From Trichostrongylus colubriformis (taxonomy: Eukaryota > Nematoda > Chromadorea > Rhabditida > Trichostrongylidae), in contig OZ022256.1 in NCBI GenBank assembly GCA_963978905.1, positions 50,764,001-50,828,000 on the forward strand: 64,000 nt of DNA. Direction: 5' to 3'. How positions within the stretch are numbered: position 1 is the stretch's first letter; each line of letters opens with the position of its first letter. The notes under the pieces were generated by a model. The model was given only the letters and a program-made list of their open reading frames with translations, made no database searches and had not been told where the DNA came from. Positions 12,181-23,718 of this stretch are shown here, one piece after another. The translations under genes and the position numbers were made by a program.

Positions 12181-13629
12181 AAACACACTCGTTAGAATCG
12201 ATACTTCGGTACATCAAGCTGCTCTTTGAAGGCAGCATAAGGGTTAGTCAGAAATATTGCTGTAAATACTACAACTGGGTGCTACGCTATCAGTACTACG
12301 ATGTAGAAAAACGATGTGAAGCGTTTAGAAGCGCAGTCAACGAGATCACTATCTCCCCTCAATTACCACTGAGACGTACTTTTCGTCTGGCACGCCCATC
12401 ACTGATCTATTGATCGAAGCCACGTGGATTTGTGATGTGTGGCGGTTATACGCAGCATGTGACGCGCCACTTGGGTGTGGAGCAAAAGCAAGGGAGGGTT
12501 CGAAAGTCAGCACGCAGATCTGTTGAAAAGCCGGAGAGCGTCTTTCACAGCTAATTGCAACACACGCTGTCTACTGGTTACTGGGATTACTTTTAGTAAT
12601 ACGCATTGCTTCTCATGCATCGCTTTTCCGTCACGGTGAGCGGATGGGTAAACTTACGTATTCTTTTTCGAATCTTTCCATGAAAGAATGGCCATTTTCC
12701 CCTGAAAGAGTAGTTATTACCTCCCTTTTATTCTTTTGTTCTTGTTTATCATGATGGCTATTTTAATAGCTTTTCGAGGAGGTGAGCATTGTCACATTCC
12801 ATGATTGCCATCAATTTATTTCGAATTTTGGTTCTTCTTTATTCATGGTTAGAGGCGTGAAAGAGAGAGAGGATGGTTCCGGGTAATATGGTCAGTCCTT
12901 GCAGCAGTTTTAAGAGGGAACGTGTGAATTTCTCGAACAGATGTGCTGCTTTTCCAGCGTTTCTCATCATTATCGACCTACAGATGAATTTTCGGCGCAA
13001 TGAGTTATGAGCCATTCTACTGCGGTCGTGAAGCATTCTCGTGAAGGGGAACCTTTCCAATTTCTACGGCGTGCATTAGTAGTTCCAATTTGTGCTTTTG
13101 ACATTCGTTTTGGTTTTTTGTTCATGACAGGATGAGTGCAGCTCAGTCCGAGGCGTCCCGAATAATTCGTTTGTAAAATTATGCTTTCTTTCACAGATTC
13201 ACAAAAATAAAGTTTTGTGCGTCATTTTAAACACATCCGGCAGAATAAATAGCGTATTTCCTCTCAAAACTTACGTTTAAATTATAATGGTAAATGACAG
13301 ATAATCAAAATATCCGCTCTTAAAGTATGAATCATTGACGCACATGGGTGTCGTATGGCACAACATGGATATGATTCAATTGGTCGTGTTTAGAGTGTTT
13401 ACGTTCGACCTACCTCCTTTCAAGTTTTACCAGATCTTGCTGGATGCTTACGCCACGTTCTGTAATGTGCGTATTTTCTATGAGATTATATACAAAAACT
13501 GACCTTTTTTGATTTTTTCATCATTTCATTCCACATTTCATGACAAATCAAACAACCCATCAGTCGAACAACATAGGCACTTTAAGAATCCCTTATTTCT
13601 GCAAAATTTACAGTATTTCATCTACTCAC
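12181..13629. other. No supported gene
   Basis: I see no gene with credible splice signals. Two overlapping minus frames near 12839-13194 are open and hydrophilic but have no recognisable domain and may be part of an old dispersed repeat. Confidence 0.4.
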
Positions 13630-13789
13630 GGAGAAAACACCATCTCGCACCACCGCAAGGTTTGTCGGTAACATATCCTTGCGGCTCTGGTACGCACCCA
13701 TATCCATCTACCCTTTTTGATTTCTTCTTGAGTTGTTGGATCTGTTCCCTTTGTTCCTTTTTCCTGATCCTGCTTTGTTTGGATTGCAT
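13630..13789 (-). CDS. Possible exon with a Cys-rich segment, unidentified
   Basis: The minus frame is open from a stop near 13823 down to 13630, where it meets a good donor (CTCC then GTGAGT at 13624-13629). From the ATG at 13789 the peptide has a strongly basic, Gln-rich helix-like part (RKKEQREQIQQLKKKSKR). A compact segment follows: GYGCVPEPQGYVTDKPCGG, then ARWCFL, with three cysteines. I do not recognise the family, and no signal peptide precedes it. The acceptor side is unclear, and the plus strand also carries a long open frame (13509-13949), so strand assignment is tentative. Confidence 0.3.
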
Positions 13790-15789
13790 GTTTTTATGCC
13801 GAATGACTTTGCTTCTCTGGACTTATGGCCCAACTCCGTGTGTATATGAATCAAAAACCCAAACCTATAAAGGCAATGGATCGATAAAGGCTGTTTCAGC
13901 CAGTTCAGGTCCGGCCCTTGAGCACCCTGTCCTGGTTAAAACATCGTAGTGCTCTAATATTCTTCCCATTCCCCTATTTCCCATTCTCTCTTATCTTAGC
14001 CAACCTTTCAGTTGTCCATTTCATTGTTGTATAACGATTTTGTTGTAGGCCGCCCTGCGGATTTGTAACTGTTTTGTAATTTTGGATGCATTTTTCGATA
14101 TGATATGGGGGGCATTCGTGTTGATCAAACTTCGAACTACGAATGCTTCTAAGGTTGAACATATGTTGATTTTTTTACCTCTCGGGGTACCCAGTGATCC
14201 ATCATATTCTTTTGTCAAAGTTTTTCCAAATGATTGGTTGATGACACTTGAAGTTTTCGCTTTAACTCAAAAACTGTTTTCTGTGTTCGACTCCACCAGT
14301 GACTTGAGACACGTTCAGGGATCCGATCTTGACCGGCGAACCTTGAAGGCTGGTGTCTTCGGATCTGAATTATCAGCTACGGAGTTGAATACTGTGAGCT
14401 GAAAAGAGGTTTTTGCACAGTTTTCATAGAATTTTCATGAATTTCCCAATATTTTCGTCCAAGTTTCAATCTCCAAAGCACTATGATACGAACATGCTCC
14501 TGGTGAGCACCTTAAACATTTGGCCTGAAATTCCCTGGAAAAGGAATTTACAATCAAAAGTCACAAGAGAGTAAAATTCAAGAATGTGAACAACAATATC
14601 AACAATATTATTTGTGCACAGCCTGATATTTACTTGAACAATTTTTCTGTTTCTTGGCCCAATGTTGATCCATATATTTATGTGGTACGTAATAATGCGA
14701 GATTCCAATTTTATAATCTAAGGACTCAAAGAAACGTTTCAGAATAAGTTTTTTGAAAGTGTTTGCTAAAGAAGGTTATACAAATGATTTTGAGTGTTCA
14801 TCCCAGCGTCTAGTGCCTTTTTCAAGCTTGAAATAGCGGAAATTATTTTTTATGCAGAGCTCTGTTTAAGAGTTAGTCAGCTAGACTTGTGCCACCGATC
14901 TGCTGCTGCCACAGAAATCCCTACCCTTACTGATATTCCTCAGTGGGCTTTGGGAAAGACGGCAATATGACGTGAATCAAAATGATATGCCTGCCTGTAG
15001 GTGCAAATTCCTATGTTTCTGCATACTTATGAATTCAAGCTGTCTGCGCAGGTCTTTTGCGTACTATTAGGTTTGTGCAGTGTAATGGTACGCAATACGC
15101 GAACCTTGCATAATACAATCGGGAATCTTGTAAGGAACAAATATTTTGCGAAAAATAAAATAGTGTAAAACGTTTTGTTGAGTTTTTTTTTGAGATAGAA
15201 TTTTAAAGTCTTACTCTGTTTTCTAGGGCGGAGGCTTTCAGCGACAGTTGGAGCGCACTTCCACTCTTATGCTTGCTCTGGCCAACCAAACCTTTCATCC
15301 GTCCGGGGTAGATGAAGGATCAGGTTTGCTTGGGAGGGTAAAAACACCCTCCTCCACATTAGCTGGACTCCGTGAGCCATTGTATAGACCAAATTGCATT
15401 CACATGCCTTCAAGATTTGGAATAGCTTTAGAATGCGCGGCGTACACGCAAAGGAATGACTAGGATCAAAAACTTTCCTTTAATACCGTTTTATACTCTA
15501 CAATATTTTATAGTTAAGCTCTCCTCATTATGGCATACGGCTTTCAGACCAAGTACCACACCGTCCGTAAGAGCCAAGTAATGAAACAAATAGCATTTAT
15601 AAAGGCTCAGCCCTTCCCCTGGTAATTGAATTATGATGATATCAGAATCTGGAAAATGCTCTAGCCGGTTCGGCAATGAAATCGCTACCATTTCAGAAAT
15701 ATGAATGGAATGACAGAAGTTCGCGTAACTACGGTCTTTCGTCAATCACTTTTAAAGGGCAATTAAGCTAAGTGAATTATTGACCTCCA
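13790..15789. other. No supported gene; holds one copy of a direct repeat
   Basis: Open frames here are short and unsupported. The segment 14945-15117 is duplicated at 16136-16265. Confidence 0.4.
14945..15117 (+). repeat. Dispersed direct repeat, copy 1
   Basis: This segment, starting GGCTTTGGGAAAGACGGCAA and ending GAACCTTGCATAATAC, recurs in the same orientation 1.2 kb downstream. Copy 1 carries about 30 bp between two AATTC tracts that copy 2 lacks, consistent with a microhomology deletion in copy 2. Confidence 0.85.
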
Positions 15790-15907
15790 TTCGGCGTAGT
15801 TCGATGTTGACTCGTGGAAATACACAGATTCACTTCCGTTTTGGGCTATAGGGCCCTAAAAGGAAGTGAGACTGTGTAGTTCTACGACTCCACATCGAAT
15901 TACGAAG
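15790..15907. repeat. 118-bp imperfect hairpin element
   Basis: Left arm TTCGGCGTAGTTCGATGTTG and beyond pairs with the right arm ending CATCGAATTACGAAG. The central part GATTCACTTCC pairs with GGAAGTGAGAC around GGGCTATAGGGCCC. This is the size and form of a short MITE. Confidence 0.65.
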
Positions 15908-16135
15908 CTGCTGAGGCCATTCCAATCCACAGAAGCCCTGGCTATCTAGCTTCACATATAGATTACCGTCATTCTGTTATCCCTATTTGTTGTGTATGGT
16001 CTCTCGCTTTTTTCGCACTCTTTTTCTCTGATCACGAAAACTCGTCCACGATTGTGTAGTTTCACATAAAAGTCCCTTATTTTTAGTGATTGTAGTAGTT
16101 TTATACCAATTTTCGGATTAATGTAGGCTTTGGGA

Positions 16136-16265
16136 AAGACGGCAATATGACGTGAATCAAAATGATATGCCTGCCTGTAGGTGAAAATTCGTCTGCGCAG
16201 GTCTTTTGCGTACTATCAGGTGTGTGCAGTGTAATGGTACGCAATACGCGAACCTTGCATAATAC
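16136..16265 (+). repeat. Dispersed direct repeat, copy 2
   Basis: Second copy of the 14945-15117 segment, nearly identical apart from the missing 30 bp. It ends just before the MITE cluster at 16.3-18.4 kb. Confidence 0.85.
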
Positions 16266-16334
16266 ACAGTTGTCTCCCTTTTCACCCACATTGCTCCCAT
16301 TTTTTCACAGATCATCTCTACTTTCATTTTTAGG

Positions 16335-16440
16335 GTTTTACAAGTGCCCCTGTTGTCCAAGGAAATTTGAGTTTTCCTGGTACCCATATATTTTTGTTGT
16401 ATTTGTTTTTTAAGGGTCGCATGCAAAATTTCACGCAAAA
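16335..16440 (+). mobile_element. Truncated arm of the GC-cored palindromic MITE family
   Basis: GTCCAAGGAAATTTGAGTTT, then TACCCATATATTTTTGTTG and GCATGCAAAATTTCACGC, match the left arms of the complete copies at 16516, 17968 and 22604. No core or right arm follows, so this is a one-arm fragment. Confidence 0.6.
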
Positions 16441-16515
16441 CATATAGAGCTCGTCAAAGTGACATCCACGAGGAAGGGATGGAGTCGCAACGACTCCACG
16501 AGCAAAGAGGTGACG

Positions 16516-16948
16516 GTTAAAGGGATCGTCCACGGAAAAATGTGTTTTTGTGTTACCCATATGTTTATGTTGTATTTGCCTAATGTAGGCCTCATGCAAG
16601 TTTCACGCGAAAGAATCTGAATCCTGTTGAGGTACAGCACCACAAAGTACGTCCGGGTGGGCGGGGCGTCCGAGTAAAAGCCTCGTTCCGTCGTCCGCCG
16701 CCGTTGCGATCGGAGAGTGGGACTGTTTACGTAACTTTCTGTGCCTACGATGCGTCTCCGACCATGGCGGACGACGGGGCGAGGCTTTTACTCGGAGGCC
16801 TCGCCCACCCGGACGTACTTTGTAGTGCTGTATCTCAGCCCGGTTTACATTTTTCGCGTGAAACTTTGCAAGAGGCTCACATTAGGCAAACACAACATAA
16901 ACATATGGGTAACACAAAAGCTCATTTTCCGTGGACGATTCCTTTAAG
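16516..16948. mobile_element. GC-cored palindromic MITE, copy A
   Basis: TTAAAGGGATCGTCCACGG at the left end pairs with CCGTGGACGATTCCTTTAA at the right. The arms continue through ACCCATATGTTTATGTTG, TTTCACGCGAAA and a GC-rich stretch with GGTGGGCGGGGCG and its complement CGCCCACC. Total length is about 430 bp. The two arms pair almost end to end around a short asymmetric centre near 16720-16760. There is no coding capacity. Confidence 0.8.
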
Positions 16949-17967
16949 TGAGGTTCAATATCATGCTGATAGATTTTTTTTGGAATGCGCACTGTACGCG
17001 CCTTCTATGTGGAATCGTAGACATTTTGAATTGTAATCTGGCCTATTCAAGATCTTATGGGTTCAAGTGATCTGACCCCCCCCCCCATCTCCCTCAGTTT
17101 TAGTTTGACTCACCAATTAGACTCTCTTTTCTTCCACTGGGCCACATATCACGGGTTTACAGTTTCGAGGTGAGCTTCGAAGAGGACTAGAACCTACAAT
17201 TATGCTCTCAGGACATTTTGCGATTCCTCTGCACTACTGGGAGCGCACAGTCTGTAGTTTTATGTTTTCACAGAACTTCTGCGCCATTTATCTTTAGGGC
17301 CTTGGAAGGGGTTTTTTTTTGCCTCAGCACGATATGACTTTGCAGAATAATTAGCATCATGTGGCGCCGCTAAACGTTTCTTTTGACCGTTTATGTCCTG
17401 TGTGAGTTAGCGGACCGTATTTCAGGAAGGAATCGAGGTGGCGCGTTAAGGTATACGGTACATAGAATAGGGCTCTTGATATTGAAACGGCAGGAATCAG
17501 TAGGTGGTAGCATAGGTTCCTTGATAAATCTGTAATTCTTCTGATAATTCACGCAAAAATGGTAGGGAAATTGAAATTCGAAGAATGTAACGTTTCGTAA
17601 TTTTGTCCGCACGACTTGCTCATTACCGTTCAGCCAAATTCAATAAGTTTAGTCTCATTTTGCCCTTTTGTCATCCTTTCGTTTCCTATATTTCTTCTTT
17701 GCCGAAAGGTTTCCATAGTTCCTGAAACGCATACTTGCTTCGTCAGCCCACTGCATATTGTGCCTTGCACTTCTGTGTTGAAATTCGCTGTCACTGAGCA
17801 TTTTCAGGGTACTGTAGGGGGTTTTGGGATAGAATGATCAAACTGAAAAGTCTCATATTTTGTTGTTCGAGTAGGGAGGAGAATAGTATTCATTTTCCAC
17901 CATTTCGCGGTCACCCAAAGTATTTATTCGCTTCTGAAAAGAGTTTTGTACAAAAGTCGAGAGTGGG

Positions 17968-18366
17968 TTGAAGGAATCGTCCACGGCGAAATCAGTTCTT
18001 CTTCTACCCATATACTTTCGTTGTAGTTGCCTACTGTGGGTCGCATGCAATGTTTCACGCGAAAAATGTGAATCTGGCTACAATACAGCACCACAAAGTT
18101 ACGGCCGGGTGGGCGGGGCTCCGAGCAAGTGCCCATCCCGTCGTTCGCCGTGGTCGCAGACGCATTGTAGGAACAGAGAGTCACGTAACCAGCCCTACTC
18201 ACCGTTTCCAATCGCGGCGGACGACGGCACGGAGCTCTTACTCGAAGGCCCCGCTCACGCCGCCAAGAATTTGGGGAGCTGTATCTTCGCCGCATTCACA
18301 TTTTTTGAATGAAACTTTGCATGCGGCTCTCAGTAGGCAAATGCAACATGGGCGGTTCCTTCAAAT
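17968..18366. mobile_element. GC-cored palindromic MITE, copy B (right arm eroded)
   Basis: The left end GAAGGAATCGTCCACGG and the same ordered blocks as copy A are present, with GGGTGGGCGGGGCTCC in the core. On the right, the block that should precede the end has lost about 40 bp (GCAACATG runs straight into GGCGGTTCCTTC). It is more diverged than copies A and C. Confidence 0.75.
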
Positions 18367-21300
18367 TTAGCCCACTCAGCGAGAAATTGTATGCTATGTA
18401 GAAGATCGGAAGCGAATAGATATAGCTTGAAAGTATTTTTGGTACTCAAATAATTTCTCACCTCCTCATGATCTCCCCCTTGCAATCCCGAAAAGTGTTA
18501 TTCAGCATAAGAGGTACTCACGACAGGTCTGCGTAAAAAAATAAATAGTTCCGTCGGGGGGGGGGTCACATCGACGCTTAAACTTGCTTGGCACGATTAC
18601 TGTTTCCCTTGCCCATCAACCTTTTATCGCTCTCGCTTATCTCGTGCTATGAATATGATTTTTCTGAAATCATCGCAGTGCTGTATATATATGCTCGGAC
18701 TTGTAAAACGGCAATTCGTTCACCGAATGGTCAGACTTGTCTGGATTGCGCCATGCATTCCATCCCACTCAATATAACTATGATTATCGAGCACTTAGTG
18801 TTTAGCCTATTACGAAAACCCGACAAGCAGTCTTACGAATCTACCATGAAGTGGCCTAACTCCCTAAAATTGAATAGCGCGATTGAGCCATACGCTAATC
18901 AGAGCAGGGTCTTTTACAGTGCAAGAACTATTATTTGCCGCTGTTCTGCCTTTCGCTGCCCCTATGAAACCAACATGCAACCTACAAGAATGCTGGGTTG
19001 TGGGCAAAAGCTTTGACCTCGGACCGAACTCGAACCTGCATTCCATGCTTACCAGGCATAAGGCATTAGTACATACACTTTTAAAAATTTTCGCTGCTGG
19101 CGCTACGGCACAAATCAGCAGCTAACAAAATCAAAAATTCTGAGAGCAAGTTTCTACATTTCCACTGTCTTGAGAAAGGTTCTCACCCCCACCACTCCTC
19201 CCCCTCCCGTTTCCCACAAAAGCAGGAAGCAGGAGCGGTATCTTTCTTTTTTTTGTTAATGCTGTTTTTCGCGAATTAGCACTCAGACATGGTATTTTCT
19301 TGTATTTACGCTGCGTAAAATCGTCTTGGACATACTGAGCGACCACGTTTATGATAATCTCAGCTGATCTGGTGATACCACAGATTATCTGCCCAATTGC
19401 GTTCCGTATCTTCGTCATAGCTCGTCTTACTCACAGCTGTTTAGTTCCTGCTTAGAGTTGCTGAGTAATATATATAGCGAAATAAATAAATTCTGATTTC
19501 CATTTCTATGGCTTTTGCCTGGGAGGCGAGCTTTGCATTCTTTGTTCAGGCGAGCGGTGCCGGTGGGATTTAAGTTGCGGCGATGCAGCGCCTCTGCTAT
19601 CCACTGCGCTATATCCGCGTTTATCGCAGAAGTTGTGTTTATATTTTATGAAGCAGTGCATGATTTTGTGTGAAATTGATTAATTCCTTTAAAATTTGTA
19701 CTAAAGTATGTCGGTTATCTGCTAACTCCAGTACAGGGCTAGGTCTCACTTCACTCCTCTCGTATCCTATTCTTCTTTCTCTGCTTATTGAACAAAAAGC
19801 AAAAAAACTCTGTGAAGGAAAAAATCTCTTTTCCACGCATATTATCGACTTTGTTACCTTGAAACCCTACCTTATAACCCTCTCAAGGATGCCAGAATGG
19901 GCAACTTTGGTCGATTGTGGAATATCAAACTCGAGACGCTAGGTAGTGCGAAAATCGAGGGAGAACTGGATGAAAGGCCAACAACACGAGTAATAGGATC
20001 CATTACTTACTTGCTCCTTTCCTTTGGCTCCCTCTGCTTTACTGGCGGCTGAGGGGTAATATACAGACAGCGAGGGGTCATAAAGCCACACGCCAACTTT
20101 GCCCTGTTCTCGCGCCACTCGTACAGCGAATGCGAGGCAACGTGGATTGCAACGCGGCAGAATCTCGTTATCCCTTCTTCAAGTAGTATATCGTCGGAAA
20201 ATTTTTTTTGTTCGAGTCCCAGTGTTCTTCCACAGAAACATCTTCTACTGCTGTGCTGTCCTACATTGCCCCCTTCGGATGCCTTTGAGAGGCAACACTT
20301 TTTTCCGCATGCGATCGAACGAGTTAATTCAAAATATAGACGAATGAGGTGCCGTGAGCCGTCTGTCCTATAGTGCTACTTCAGGCCGTTGTCTGCCTGC
20401 GAACTCATCTCTCATTCTTTTGCAGCTGTCATTAGGCCACTCACAGTTTTTGCGTCCGTTATGGAAATTACTTTTAGCCGATGTCCTTATGAGTGTCCTT
20501 GAATGGCAACTCATCCCTCAAAGTCGCCCTTCTCAACGGATATTTCCCGTTTAGTTTTCAGATTTTAGTTTCCATATTTTATGCTCGTTATTATTTGTTG
20601 AACTTTCGTCATTAAGTAGTGTTTAAAAAGTAAATTAGGTACTGCAGTATAAACCATGTTCCATGAATGCGCATTTCCCGATTTATTCGAGTGAAATCCG
20701 CCAGTGAGGTAAAGGGTCACATAAGGAACTGACTCTTCAGGTTCCAGTGCTCAAGGGCGAATGGGTAAAGCACTGAAGCAATTTCATTCAGTGAAAATCA
20801 CTGGCAATTCTGTCATATTTTCTGTTGTTTCTCACTGGCGTTTTGCCGTCTAATCCCTCGTTTGAGTGAATGCTCTCTAGTTTCTCGCTCTTCTTTCCCT
20901 CTACACTCGAAAATTTGTCTACTAACGAATAAGAGACCCATGTTTTCAGTGGTAATTTCAGTTTCGTTCCTTTTTTCACTGGCAGTCCATTGAGCACCTA
21001 CTATGCTTTCATAACCAAATGAAGGAATTCGCTGGAGCTGGTTTTGCGCAAAATATGATGAAAAAATGTTGTGATCGATATTAATTGAATCATTGAATTG
21101 AATAATGCGCCACACTTCGCTATTTTGTTCGAATTTGAAAACACAAATGATGACGTGAGGCTGAAGTTAACTTTCTTAGCCAATTCGAAGCCTCCAATGT
21201 TTACACTTGATTGATAACTAAACCACTAGCTTCTAACTGATCACTAACTTTTACTAATGTGTAAGGGCTAACTTGTGTTGGTCTGCATCTGTTGGATTAT

Positions 21301-22603
21301 GTATGTGAAGGGGGCGGAGCATGATGGGTGGGGGTTCTTATTTTCCTACTGAACGTCCAACTCAAGGCTTTTTGTGACACGATACTGCAAAAATCTGATG
21401 ACCCACTTGTCGTGAATGCTATGTTTTTATTATCCTTGCGATAGACTAAGATGCCGGAAAGACATGTGATCCAAGGCTTGCCTCTATTGAAGTGCACAGC
21501 AATGAACTTTATCCGCAAAATCCCGCCCCACCAGCAAACGCCGCCCTTCACGGTGCCACATCGATTTTATCCCTTTTGTACCTGAATGATAGTATAGACA
21601 TGCTGTACTTCCATGCATCAGTGCCAAGTTGGTGAAGGGGCATGAAAGTCGTAATTTAAGATTTCGCTTCCTGTTTGTTTGTTTGTAATCTCGAAGAGTC
21701 AGAGTGCCACGAACTGCCCCCTCTTATGTCTAGTGATGGCATACATATATGTACGGCTATGTATGAGGATCTCATAGCGTTTTAATCCAGTTGATGGTGC
21801 AGACATTCATTTCGAGTCGCCCTTTCATCAAATCCTTACATAACTCTTGTTACGAGAAAAAAACCCTATTAGGATGCCATGACTTTAAGGGGTATTTTTC
21901 CATAAAAATCATCTTATGTTTGAGTAATTTATGCATTTATGCAGAATAGCACGTTCTCGATAAAAACCATTAAATGAGCGAATCGTGCAAAAGCTGATTG
22001 GATTTTTTCTAAATTTAGTCATGCCACGCGTCACCATTTGATGTTTGCTTTCCTTAATTATATTTCAAGAGAATGTGTTTTTTTGGTGAAATATTGTCTC
22101 ACATGCTGACTTCTAATGCGATTTTGGTGCTATCGTAGTGAGGAAATAGGGGGGGGGGGGACATTTTCTTGAACATTAAACATCCTTGCATCAGTGACAT
22201 GTAAATCTGCTCTAGTTTAGCCTAATCCTTAGCGGGCGTCACAGATAATCCTGTTCGCTTCCTAAAACAGGCAAAGTAGCTCTGCACGGCGAGCTCAAAG
22301 AGGTGATTCCCCCATGTCTCGATAGCACCGCTAATTCTATTTTGAACTGTGGATCATGGCGTGAGCCTTTTATTTGCTTCGTTCTGCTAGTTTTTCATAT
22401 TTAGGTTATGGGTTATATCACGTTCGCACAAGATACCGAGAGAAAAGTCTGAATATCACACTAACGGCTGGTTTTCCTAAGGCCCGGTTTAGGCCTGATG
22501 TCTGGGAAAATCAGAGAATATGACACCTCCTCCCACCCCACTTTCCAACGCAACGACCACTCACATGGGTGTTTCAATCCCTCCTTTATACTGGCTAGGC
22601 CTA
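18367..22603. other. No supported gene
   Basis: I see no gene with credible exons. G-tracts lie at 18556-18565 and 22149-22160, and a tRNA-like relic at 19553-19621. A minus frame at 19131-19418 (96 codons) is open and starts with ATG but has no domain or splice support. Confidence 0.4.
19553..19621 (-). other. tRNA-derived (SINE-like) relic
   Basis: Read on the minus strand this gives GCGGATATAGCGCAGTGG, with a good RNA polymerase III A box (TAGCGCAGTGG), followed by GGCGCTGCATCGCC. A degenerate B-box-like AACTTAAATCCCACCG comes next. The T arm does not pair well, so it is not a functional tRNA gene as far as I can see. SINE heads in nematodes have this form. Confidence 0.35.
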
Positions 22604-23017
22604 CCTTTAAAGGAATCGTCCACGGAAAATGAGTTTTTGTGTTACCCATATATTTATGTTGTGTTTGTCTAATGTTGGCTTCATGCAAAATTTCACGCGA
22701 AAAAATGTGACCCTTGCTGAGATACAGCACCCCAAAGTGCGGTCCCAGTGGGCGGGGCCTCCGTGTGGTCTGAGACGCATTGTAGGAACAGAAGGTTACG
22801 TAAACAGTCCCACTCTCCGTTCCCAACGGCGGCGGAAGACGGGACGAGGCTTTTACACGGAGGCCCCGCCCACTGGGACCGCACTTTGTGGTGCTGTATC
22901 TAAGCCAGATTCACATTTTTTCGCGTGAAATTTTGCATGAGGCCAACATTTGGCAAATACAACATAAATATATGGGTAACACAAAAACTCATTTTCCGTG
23001 GACGATTCCTTTAAAGG
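22604..23017. mobile_element. GC-cored palindromic MITE, copy C (best preserved)
   Basis: Ends CCTTTAAAGGAATCGTCCAC and GTGGACGATTCCTTTAAAGG are perfect inverted repeats. TA lies immediately outside each (22602-22603, 23018-23019), as expected for a Tc1/mariner-mobilised MITE. The arms pair through GTTACCCATATATTTATG, TTCACGCGAAA, CAGCACC and GGTCCCAGTGGGCGGGGCC. Length is 414 bp, noncoding. Confidence 0.85.
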
Positions 23018-23219
23018 TATGGAATATGTCGCGTCCAGCAATTTCTAAGAGCCTACACTAAATATGTGTGCCAGGGAACTTCGGTATGAGATCGTAAGTT
23101 TACGATGTATCGAGTGGTATACCGTACCTACTATCTGTATTTGTAACCAACATCAAACGTCGAATATTGAGTGGGGTTGTTGTGAATGCAAAAATGCAAC
23201 AGATAATCCACGAAATATA

Positions 23220-23718
23220 CAGTAGCGCTCAAAAGTCATCGGCCGAATGGTTGTTCACTTAAGTTTTCCACTTGTAACTTTTTAGCGACTGGACCGATCT
23301 AAGAGAAGTTTTAGTATGTTGTACTTGGAGACACTGCAAACCAAATATACCATTTTGGCGCTCAACGGTGTGAGTTACGTGGTTAAATGCAATTTTTTGT
23401 TTTTGGAGTGCCATCCCTATGCCGTTCCGCTGTGCCGCTGTCATCAAAAGTCGTGGTTTCTCCACAGAATATTGATGTTTCCAAGGCTTGCTAGTTTTAT
23501 TTTTGTAAAAAAATCCTTTCTTGACCAAGCCTTTTCTTTTTTTTCGGTGGTTTTGTAGTAAATTCTTGTAAAAAACCATGAAAAGAGTCAAACAGCGCTC
23601 AAGTAGAAGGAAATGTTGACAATAGGTTCAGGCACCACATATTAAAATTTTGTCAAATTTGGTCAAGTAGAAAAAAGTTATGACAAAAAAAATTTGGCCG
23701 AAGACTTGAGCGCTACTG
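23220..23718 (+). mobile_element. CAGTAGCGCTC MITE, copy 1
   Basis: A 499-bp element flanked by TA on both sides (23218-23219, 23719-23720). The ends are CAGTAGCGCTCAAAAGTC and its complement, a Tc1-family style terminus. Internal blocks include GCGACTGGACCGATCTAAGAG and GCCATCCCTATGCCGTTCCG, which recur in the copies at 50724 and 53630. The long minus frame inside (23259-23591) is not transposase-like. Confidence 0.85.

Noticed and set aside
11937..12413. 158-codon plus-strand ORF
   Set aside because: It runs straight through the right arm of the foldback element at 11596-12180, has no domain, and its composition follows the repeat.
13509..13949. 146-codon plus-strand ORF
   Set aside because: Low-complexity Phe/Leu/Cys/Ser composition suggests it is the shadow of the minus-strand candidate exon at 13630-13789.
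19131..19418. 95-residue minus-strand ORF starting MTKIRNAIGQ
   Set aside because: The N-terminal half looks plausible, but the rest is low-complexity and no splice or homology support was found.
22461..22928. Overlapping ORFs of about 100-120 codons on both strands
   Set aside because: They arise from the palindromic MITE copy C; similar peptides appear at the other copies for the same reason.
23259..23591. 110-codon minus-strand ORF
   Set aside because: It lies wholly inside a 499-bp MITE, and the same region in the other copies has stops and no transposase motif.
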